NCBI GenBank assembly: GCA_051878975.1
Contig: JBJELD010000064.1
Location: 1-11,337, forward strand
Origin: Caccovicinus sp051878975
GTDB taxonomy: Bacteria > Bacillota > Clostridia > Lachnospirales > Lachnospiraceae
Length of the DNA stretch: 11,337 bases
Reading direction: 5' to 3'
In this document: piece after piece, positions 6,768 to 11,337 of the stretch
Layout: every line of letters begins with the position of its first letter
Numbering within the stretch: position 1 is the first letter of the stretch
The notes under the pieces: generated by a model
What the model saw: the letters and a program-made list of their open reading frames with translations, nothing else
Database searches by the model: none
What the model was told of the DNA's origin: nothing
Translations under genes and position numbers: made by a program

Positions 6768-7172
6768 TTATCCCTGCTCTGCCGGCTCTCTGTTCTGTTC
6801 CAGCGTCCGGATTCCAAACAGAAAATACACCACATGGAACACCCATACCACTGCAATCACTGCCTTAGCTGCACCGGGAGAAAAATAAAATCCCACTGTC
6901 AGAAGGATCGTGACTGTCGTCAGCACCCTTTTCTTGGCCGACCTGGTCATGGACCGTGTCACCACGAAATCCTCCAGATACTTCTTATAAAGCTTCGTCG
7001 ATAAGAACCACCGGTGGAACCGCCCCGATCCCTTCGCAAACAGCACCACTGCCAGCAGAAGGAAAGGCGTTGTCGGCAGGACCGGAAGGGCAATCCCGAT
7101 GCATCCTTCCCCCACGCAGACAAAGGCCAGTCCCACACAAACCATATTTACCACTTTTTTCATTCTTTCCAT
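6768..7172 (-). CDS. DUF454 (YbaN-like) small membrane protein
   Basis: A 134-residue inner-membrane protein of the DUF454/YbaN family, whose biochemical role is not known. It carries the family core ALPVLPTTPFLLLA (28-41) followed by KGSGRFHRWFL (47-57) and YLEDF (65-69), then two C-terminal membrane segments (about 84-118). AAGGAG lies only 3 nt before the first ATG. The second ATG at 7163 has a spacing of 12 nt, so the start may be either. It sits 14 bp after the ahpC/trxR remnant and just before the ABC pair. It probably uses the remnant's surviving promoter, and its position suggests a helper of the ABC transporter (inference). Confidence 0.88.
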   Translation of the reverse strand: MERMKKVVNMVCVGLAFVCVGEGCIGIALPVLPTTPFLLLAVVLFAKGSGRFHRWFLSTKLYKKYLEDFVVTRSMTRSAKKRVLTTVTILLTVGFYFSPGAAKAVIAVVWVFHVVYFLFGIRTLEQNREPAEQG

Positions 7173-7186
7173 ACACTCCTTTTTCT

Positions 7187-7436
7187 TTATGCTTCGGCAA
7201 TCACAACCACATCATATAAATTTCCTATCATGATCTTTTCTTTTTGGATACAAAAAACGGCACCGGGCTTCATTCCTCTCCGATACCGCTTCCAAAATTG
7301 CAACTGGCTCACCAGATCCAGACTGGGCTTTACGGTTTCCGTACCGGGCTGCCACCTGGCCGGGCAAACAAAGGTAAAGTCCGCCGGATAGAAAAAGAAC
7401 ACGTTCCATAAAATCACTGACTTCTTTGATGATCAT
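7187..7436 (-). pseudogene. ahpC: Remnant of ahpC (peroxiredoxin) fused to the start of a thioredoxin-reductase-like gene
   Basis: The frame starting at ATG 7436 (GAAGGA ribosome binding site) reads MIIKEVSDF, the AhpC N-terminus. After a frame jump it continues WNVFFFYPADFTFVCP, the peroxidatic-cysteine block. It then runs straight into ARWQPGTETVKPSLDLV, the AhpC C-terminus that normally follows the resolving cysteine (VCPAKW). The two VCP motifs have been merged, removing the roughly 115 residues between them, and about 20 residues are also lost near the start. Further on, MIGNLYDVVVI (7231-7199) matches the FAD-binding N-terminus of thioredoxin reductase/AhpF-like proteins but ends in AEA and a stop. 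AhpC should be about 187 residues. No working peroxidase can come from this. Its promoter and operator are intact and feed the DUF454/ABC genes. Confidence 0.8.
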
Positions 7437-7481
7437 TGAAAAATCCTTCTCTACAAGGTTGTAATAAGTGCCAAGGTATAT

Positions 7482-7497
7482 GTTAGTTTTAGCTAAC
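7482..7497. promoter_or_regulatory. Operator 3, TTAG-N6-CTAA palindrome over the ahpC-remnant/DUF454/ABC promoter start
   Basis: GTTAGTTTTAGCTAAC starts 8 bp after the -10 box, the same place as operator 2 in front of the FecCD permease. The arms GTTAG/CTAAC are perfect. It resembles DtxR/IdeR-type sites more than Fur or PerR boxes. Confidence 0.65.
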
Positions 7498-7505
7498 TAC
7501 CGTTT

Positions 7506-7534
7506 ACTATATCATCTGCTTTCTTTGAAGTCAA
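7506..7534 (-). promoter_or_regulatory. Sigma-A promoter of the ahpC-remnant/DUF454/ABC operon
   Basis: On the minus strand TTGACT (7534-7529) and TATAGT (7511-7506) are separated by exactly 17 bp. The predicted start near 7499 abuts operator 3. It is the only good promoter seen upstream of the DUF454 and ABC genes. Confidence 0.72.
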
Positions 7535-7593
7535 GAAATGTATATCTGATTATGTGAGAATATCTCTCAATAAAATCACCGTGCTTGTTTCTA

Positions 7594-9009
7594 TTAAAGC
7601 CTGCCAGGCGCCTTTCCTGTATTTCTTCCGTTCTTTATCCCCGCATCTTCCGTCGGTTCCCGCCTGAAAATCCGCACCAGCATTACAACAGCCGCAGCCG
7701 CCAGAACCACCTCCGTGATAACCTGGGCATAGGGAAGACCGGCCAGACCGGCAGCCTGATTTAAGAGAATCAGCAGCGGAATTTCCAGCACAACCTTGCG
7801 GAGCAGGGCAAAGCACAGAGCAGCACGTCCCATTCCAAGCGCCTGAAATACACCGACAGCCAGAAAATCCACACACAAAAATGTGGCGCCGAAGCACATC
7901 ACCCGAAGGAATCCTGCACCGTATTCAATAATCTCCGGATTCGCCATGAAGGTACCGACCAGAAGATCGGCACACAGCCAGTAAAATACCGTAAAACCAA
8001 GCATTGCCGGCACAATCACGCTTACCGCAAACAAAATTCCCCGCTTCATTCTCCTGCGGTTGCCGCTGGCATAATTGTAGCTGACCAACGGCATGATTCC
8101 CTGAGAAAACCCTAGAGAAATCTGCAGAGGAATCATATTAATCTTCTGAGCAACGCCGATGGCTGCCACAGCAATAGCTCCGTAGGAAGCCGTAAAATTA
8201 TTAAGAATGGTGGAGCCCGCTACATTAAGCAGGTTCTGAATCGACGCCGGAATTCCTACCCCAAAAATACCCGGGATCACATCTCCCGGCAGCTTTCTCA
8301 GACGGCGGATGTCCATACATACATAAGTTCTGCCCTTCTTCGCCCGGGCCAGAATCAGAAAATAGCAGCAGGCCGCACAGTTGGAAAGAAAAGTTGCCAG
8401 GCCGGCGCCGGCGGCTCCCATATTCAGTCCCCAAGGCATAATGAAAACAGGATCCAGCAGAATATTCAGAATACATCCGGACATGGTGCCGATGCTGGCA
8501 TGCAGGGCCGAGCCTTCGCTTCGAACCATCTGACTCTGCACCACATTCAGAATAGCCGGTGCCGCGCCGCAGGTCACCGTCCACCGCATATAATTTCCAG
8601 TTGCTTCCCAGGTTGTCTGATCCGCACCGAGCAGCGTCATCAGAGGCACCTTGAACACGGTGCACATCCCGGAAAACAGCAGACCGGCAAACAGCGCACC
8701 GTAAAAGCCAAAGGCAGAACAGCATCTTACCTTTTCATGTTCTCCGGCACCTAATCCCCGGCTCATCATGCTGGAGGTGCCGACGCCAAACAGATTGTTG
8801 ACGGCATTGAAAGCCAGCATTACGGGATAGGCCAGTGTCACCGCAGCGTTTTGTATCGGGTCATTCAGCATACCCACAAAAAAAGTATCGGCCAGATTAT
8901 AAATAATGGTCACCAGCGACGAAAGCACCATGGGAAGGGAAAGCTGAACGACCGCTTTCGGAATCGGCATGGACTCAAACAAATATTCTTTCGAATGATT
9001 ATGAGACAT
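7594..9009 (-). CDS. MATE-family multidrug efflux transporter (second copy)
   Basis: A MATE exporter of about 471 residues with twelve membrane helices. Family marks are LSLPMVLSSLVTIIYNLADT (23-42), RSEGSALHA (163-171) with LLDPVFIMP (184-192), and the second-half counterpart YNYASGNRR (311-319). I prefer ATG 9009. A GTG at 9024 is in frame but directly abuts the AAGGAG and leaves no spacing, while ATG 9009 has a rather long spacing of about 14 nt. It differs clearly from the first MATE in this window. It lies about 65 nt after the MATE remnant and downstream of the MarR gene on the same strand, so it is probably MarR-controlled by readthrough from the promoter near 9929-9964. The substrate is unknown. 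Confidence 0.92.
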   Translation of the reverse strand: MSHNHSKEYLFESMPIPKAVVQLSLPMVLSSLVTIIYNLADTFFVGMLNDPIQNAAVTLAYPVMLAFNAVNNLFGVGTSSMMSRGLGAGEHEKVRCCSAFGFYGALFAGLLFSGMCTVFKVPLMTLLGADQTTWEATGNYMRWTVTCGAAPAILNVVQSQMVRSEGSALHASIGTMSGCILNILLDPVFIMPWGLNMGAAGAGLATFLSNCAACCYFLILARAKKGRTYVCMDIRRLRKLPGDVIPGIFGVGIPASIQNLLNVAGSTILNNFTASYGAIAVAAIGVAQKINMIPLQISLGFSQGIMPLVSYNYASGNRRRMKRGILFAVSVIVPAMLGFTVFYWLCADLLVGTFMANPEIIEYGAGFLRVMCFGATFLCVDFLAVGVFQALGMGRAALCFALLRKVVLEIPLLILLNQAAGLAGLPYAQVITEVVLAAAAVVMLVRIFRREPTEDAGIKNGRNTGKAPGRL

Positions 9010-9075
9010 AATAGATCTACTCACTCCTTAAACCTTCATGCGCCGCAGACGATTTATGAAATTCCACGGGCTGCA

Positions 9076-9419
9076 TCAGCATACTTTAAGATCCGCTGGC
9101 TCTTCTTCCACCCGCCGGTTTAACCTGCGCATCTCAGGTACAATGAAAAAAAGCTACAATCACTGCGGACAGAACATCTGCCACAGGGGCGGAGAACAGA
9201 ATTCCTTCCAGGCCGAAAAAGCGCGGCAGAATCAACATCAGCGGAATCAGCAGCAAAAGCTGTCTCAGCGTGGACAGAAGGGAAGCCTTTAGCGGCTGGC
9301 CTGTAGCCTGGAAATATGTAGACGGAATTGATCAGGCAGGAAATGATAGCTGGTATAGAATATGCTACAAGAAGGCTTATGACAGGCTTATAGCCTAAAG
9401 GATTTTTCTCTGTATTCAT
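9076..9419 (-). pseudogene. Third MATE transporter, internally deleted remnant
   Basis: The start at ATG 9419 reads KPVISLLVAYSIPAIISCLI then NSVY, like residues 14-35 of the first MATE here. Near 9315-9318 the sequence jumps, out of frame, to YFQATGQPLKASLLSTLRQ and then ILPRFFGLEGILFSAP, which aligns with residues 396-438 of the first MATE. About 360 codons are gone. A second lesion lies at a run of seven T (minus strand, 9152-9146): dropping one T restores the frame to IVPEMRRLNRRVEEEPADLK and a stop at 9078-9076. The ATG lies inside the 3' end of the MarR gene (32-nt overlap), so the ancestral MarR-MATE pair was translationally coupled. Confidence 0.8.
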
Positions 9420-9888
9420 TGCTGATTTCCTCTTTTCTTTTATGTGTGTTCAGTAATTTCAGGGTATCTCTGGAATTTAAGTCCATTTTTTTTAGGAGCG
9501 ACGACAGAATTGCAAGCTCATCAGCAGAAAAGCCGCAGCAAATCTCGGATTTCCAGTCCTGCCGTGCTTTGTAGATCTGATCGATAAGCTGTTCGCCCTT
9601 GACAGTGGTGTAAAGGTGCTTGACCCGCTTATCCCTTTCGTCAGGACTGATGGAGACGCAGTCCATATTTACCAGCTTCTGTATGGATTTCGTAATGGTG
9701 CCCTTATCAAAGTTTCCTGTTTTTGCCAGGTCATACATCGTAATGCCCTGCTGCTCATGGATATAACTCAGGAAAAACTGCTGGCTGCAGCCAAGCTCCG
9801 TATCCTCCAGAGCCAGATCCAGATACCGGATTGTATTGCGGTAGATGGCTGAAATATGCCTTAAAAAAATGTGTTCTTCTTTGCTCAT
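9388..9888 (-). CDS. MarR-family transcriptional regulator
   Basis: A 166-residue cytosolic winged-helix repressor. The DNA-binding part runs through ITMYDLAKTGNFDKGTITKSI (49-69, helix-turn-helix) to the wing PDERDKRVKHLYTTVKG (82-98), with the classic D-x-R-D-x-R signature of MarR proteins. Long N- and C-terminal helices would form the dimer. The start is set by AAAGGAGA 5 nt before the ATG. It heads a minus-strand cluster with a dead MATE that overlaps its 3' end and a live MATE beyond. It probably represses its own promoter through palindromes at 9910-9925 and 9953-9964, and responds to a small molecule that the MATE exports. The ligand is unknown. Confidence 0.92.
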   Translation of the reverse strand: MSKEEHIFLRHISAIYRNTIRYLDLALEDTELGCSQQFFLSYIHEQQGITMYDLAKTGNFDKGTITKSIQKLVNMDCVSISPDERDKRVKHLYTTVKGEQLIDQIYKARQDWKSEICCGFSADELAILSSLLKKMDLNSRDTLKLLNTHKRKEEISNEYREKSFRL

Positions 9889-9909
9889 GGTTCTCCTTTA
9901 AGCGAAAAC

Positions 9910-9925
9910 AGTTGAATATTCAACT
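9910..9925. promoter_or_regulatory. MarR operator candidate, perfect 16-bp palindrome
   Basis: AGTTGAATATTCAACT is a perfect inverted repeat lying between the -10 box and the ribosome binding site of the MarR gene, the usual place for an autoregulatory site. Confidence 0.6.
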
Positions 9926-9928
9926 AAT

Positions 9929-9964
9929 ATCATATAGTTTATCATGTAATGATTGAACAGTCAA
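9929..9964 (-). promoter_or_regulatory. Promoter of the MarR/MATE cluster
   Basis: Two overlapping minus-strand readings each have 17-bp spacing: TTGACT (9964-9959) with TAAACT (9941-9936), and TTCAAT (9957-9952) with TATGAT (9934-9929). I cannot tell which one is used. Confidence 0.55.
9953..9964. promoter_or_regulatory. Second MarR operator half-palindrome over the -35 region
   Basis: TTGA-ACAG-TCAA shares the TTGA/TCAA arms of the palindrome at 9910-9925. Its centre is 41 bp away, about four helical turns. It covers the -35 element. Confidence 0.4.
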
Positions 9965-10045
9965 CCTGCTTTTGGAAATGGAATTTATCCCTTTGCAAGT
10001 GCCATAAAAAACGTGCGTTTACCGCGGCAGTTCACGGTTTCATCA

Positions 10046-10074
10046 TTGACAAACCGACGGAAGACTGATATATT
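10046..10074 (+). promoter_or_regulatory. Sigma-A promoter of the thi operon
   Basis: TTGACA (10046-10051) and TATATT (10069-10074) are separated by 17 bp. The predicted start is near 10081, only a few bases before the long hairpin. The 75 bases upstream, back to the MarR region, show nothing else that I could identify. Confidence 0.75.
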
Positions 10075-10085
10075 AAACACAGACG

Positions 10086-10158
10086 GATGCAAAAAACGGC
10101 ATCACGAAGGGGTACACCACCGCGGGTGTAATTCTTCGTGATGCCGTTTTTTTGCATC
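10086..10158 (+). terminator. Long leader hairpin with T-run upstream of thiS (attenuator candidate)
   Basis: GATGC, six A and CGGCATCACGAAG (10086-10109) pair with CTTCGTGATGCCG, seven T and GCATC (10134-10158). This gives about 24 bp with one bulged T. Inside, TACACC (10113-10118) pairs with GGTGTA (10125-10130) around ACCGCG. The core plus T-run is an intrinsic terminator, located at the very start of the transcript and 27 nt before the thiS ATG. No TPP-riboswitch motifs are present. A candidate RNA named thiS has, to my recollection, been proposed upstream of such genes; I cannot confirm a match. Confidence 0.65.
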
Positions 10159-10184
10159 TGAATCCGAAAAAGGAGGAATCCCAC

Positions 10185-10382
10185 ATGCTTATTATTAACG
10201 GAGAACCTGCTGACATCCCAGCTCCGGCCACGGTTCTGGCTCTTCTACAGTCCAGGAACCTGCGGCCTGAGCGGGTTGCAGTCGAATGCAACGGCACCAT
10301 TATCCGCCGCACTGCTTTTCCCGATACGTTTCTGCAGGACGGAGACCGAATTGAAATCGTCCATTTTGTAGGAGGTGGCTGA
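10185..10382 (+). CDS. thiS: ThiS sulfur carrier protein
   Basis: A 65-residue ubiquitin-fold protein that carries sulfur as a C-terminal thiocarboxylate to thiazole synthase (ThiG) in thiamine synthesis. It starts MLIINGEPADIPAPATVLAL, has DGDRIEIVHFVGGG at the end, and closes on the required Gly-Gly tail. Length is normal. ATG 10185 is chosen because AGGAGG lies 8 nt before it; an in-frame ATG at 10152 falls inside the leader hairpin and has no ribosome binding site. The codons of the Gly tail also form the ribosome binding site of thiF. It is first in the thi operon behind the leader hairpin. Confidence 0.93.
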   Translation: MLIINGEPADIPAPATVLALLQSRNLRPERVAVECNGTIIRRTAFPDTFLQDGDRIEIVHFVGGG

Positions 10383-10383
10383 T

Positions 10384-11016
10384 ATGATTCCGCAATCCGA
10401 ACTGGATGCCGCACTCTGCAAACGTCACGGTGCTGCCGCCCAGCAGAAATTTGCCGGCGCCGTCGTTGGAATTGCAGGACTCGGCGGCCTTGGCTCCCAC
10501 ATTGCCGTCCACCTGGCCCGTCTCGGAATCGGGCATCTGGTTCTGGTGGATTTTGACCGGGTGGATCTCTCCAATCTGAACCGACAGCACTATTTTCTCC
10601 GCCACCTTGAAATGCCGAAAACCGAAGCGCTGAAGGAACAGCTCCAGGAGATCAATCCGTATCTGATCTACGAAACACACACACTCCGCATTACTGAAGA
10701 CAATGCCTGCGATCTTTTCCGCGGCTGTGATATCATCTGCGAAGCCTTTGATCAGGCAGACCAGAAAGCCATGCTCATCGAAGCCATCCTGTCCGGCCTT
10801 CCGGACATTCCCCTGATTTCCGGCTCCGGCATGGCCGGCACACAGTCCGCCAATGCGATCCGTACCCTGCATCGATTCCGGAACCTGTATCTGTGCGGAG
10901 ACGGAACCAGTGACATTTTAGACGGACAGGGCCTTATGTCTCCGCGGGTCGGAGTCTGTGCCTCCCACGAAGCTACAATGGTCATGCGGCTTCTTCTGGG
11001 AGAAACCGAGCCCTGA
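10384..11016 (+). CDS. thiF: ThiF-family ThiS adenylyltransferase (short clostridial form)
   Basis: A 210-residue E1-like enzyme that activates the ThiS C-terminus with ATP so that it can accept sulfur. Visible marks are the nucleotide-binding GIAGLGGLGS (29-38), VDFDRVDLSNLNRQ (55-68) with the conserved Asn and Arg, PK at 78-79 and the AFDQAD loop (121-126). The two CxxC zinc pairs and C-terminal part of E. coli ThiF (about 250 residues) are absent, as in the shorter ThiF subfamily of clostridia. I choose ATG 10384, one base after the thiS stop, with AGGAGGT 7 nt upstream. The GTG at 10375 directly abuts that site. It forms an operon with thiS and thiG. Confidence 0.92.
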   Translation: MIPQSELDAALCKRHGAAAQQKFAGAVVGIAGLGGLGSHIAVHLARLGIGHLVLVDFDRVDLSNLNRQHYFLRHLEMPKTEALKEQLQEINPYLIYETHTLRITEDNACDLFRGCDIICEAFDQADQKAMLIEAILSGLPDIPLISGSGMAGTQSANAIRTLHRFRNLYLCGDGTSDILDGQGLMSPRVGVCASHEATMVMRLLLGETEP

Positions 11017-11048
11017 AAGTACATCTTAACCGAATGGAGGAAACAACT

Positions 11049-11337
11049 ATGAATAATGACAAACTGATTCTTGGCGGACACGAATTCACTTCCCGCTTTA
11101 TCCTCGGCTCCGGGAAATATTCCCTGGATCTGATCCAGGCAGCCGTAGAAAATGCCGGCGCCCAGATCATCACCCTGGCGCTTCGCCGCGCAAATTCCGA
11201 AAGCGGAAACATCCTGGATCATATTCCAGAAGGCGTTACGCTCCTTCCCAACACCTCCGGCGCCCGCAACGCCGAGGAGGCTGTACACATCGCACATCTC
11301 GCACGGGAATGCGGCTGCGGCGATTTCGTTAAAATTG
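11049..11337 (+). CDS. thiG: Thiazole synthase ThiG, N-terminal part (cut by window edge)
   Basis: The first 96 residues of a protein of about 255. ThiG is a TIM-barrel enzyme that joins deoxyxylulose phosphate, dehydroglycine and ThiS-borne sulfur into the thiazole phosphate of thiamine. It reads LILGGHEFTSRFILGSGKYS (6-25), ITLALRRAN (41-49), LLPNTSGARNAEEAV (65-79) and ends at GDFVKI. Lys95 matches the Schiff-base lysine near position 96 of the B. subtilis enzyme. GGAGG lies 8 nt before the ATG. It begins 32 nt after thiF. The thiH gene would be expected downstream, outside the window. Confidence 0.95.
   Translation, partial: MNNDKLILGGHEFTSRFILGSGKYSLDLIQAAVENAGAQIITLALRRANSESGNILDHIPEGVTLLPNTSGARNAEEAVHIAHLARECGCGDFVKI

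Noticed and set aside
10081..10184. T-box leader for the thi operon, because of ACCGCG within a G-rich hairpin
   Set aside because: The T-box AGGGTGG-N-ACCGCG is not matched in order, there is no room for a stem I after the promoter at 10046-10074, and the thi genes are not a usual T-box target.
9970..10184. TPP riboswitch upstream of thiS
   Set aside because: No CTGAGA or other conserved TPP core motifs are visible on the plus strand, and the mapped-looking promoter leaves too little leader.
1..11337. CRISPR array, rRNA, insertion sequence or transposase genes
   Set aside because: No regularly spaced repeats, rRNA-like sequence or transposase/recombinase frames were found anywhere in the window.

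Overview
The window looks like a chromosomal segment of a Clostridia member (Bacillota), most likely a Lachnospiraceae-type gut anaerobe. The reasons are strong AGGAGG-type ribosome binding sites, consensus sigma-A promoters with 17-18 bp spacing, a sigma-K (sporulation) gene fragment, a MATE plus cytidylate-kinase-like gene pair, and a thiS-thiF-thiG order with the short clostridial ThiF. The species cannot be fixed from the sequence.

Layout. (1) 1-177, minus: N-terminus of a FecCD-type (siderophore/heme/cobalamin) ABC permease running off the left edge. Its leader of about 160 nt has a consensus promoter, a hairpin with a U-run and TTAG-N6-CTAA palindromes that look like metal-repressor operators. 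(2) 483-2811, plus: a promoter, a leader with two consecutive intrinsic terminators, a MATE exporter, a cytidylate-kinase-like protein, and a bidirectional terminator. (3) 2884-7534, minus: a promoter with the same TTAG-N6-CTAA operator, a heavily deleted ahpC/thioredoxin-reductase remnant, a DUF454 (YbaN) membrane protein, a heterodimeric ABC transporter (two fused membrane/ATPase half transporters), and a sigma-K gene cut off after region 2. (4) 7594-9964, minus: a MarR repressor with a promoter and palindromic operators, an internally deleted MATE remnant, and an intact second MATE exporter. (5) 10046-11337, plus: a consensus promoter, a long hairpin in the leader, then thiS, thiF and thiG (cut by the right edge) for the thiazole half of thiamine.

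How the genes fit together. The FecCD permease and the DUF454/ABC operon carry near-identical operators in the same position, just downstream of the -10 box. I infer that they share one metal- (probably iron-) responsive repressor, which would make the uncharacterised ABC pair part of an iron/heme/siderophore response. The MarR gene overlaps a dead MATE gene that precedes a live MATE gene, so the repressor probably now controls the second MATE. The thi genes supply the sulfur carrier, its adenylyltransferase and the thiazole synthase.

Most unusual points: three genes in 7 kb are deletion or truncation remnants (ahpC-trxR, a MATE and sigK), while the promoters and ribosome binding sites of the first two survive; and three leaders (fecCD, MATE, thiS) contain terminator-like hairpins between the promoter and the first gene, with no riboswitch class that I could recognise.
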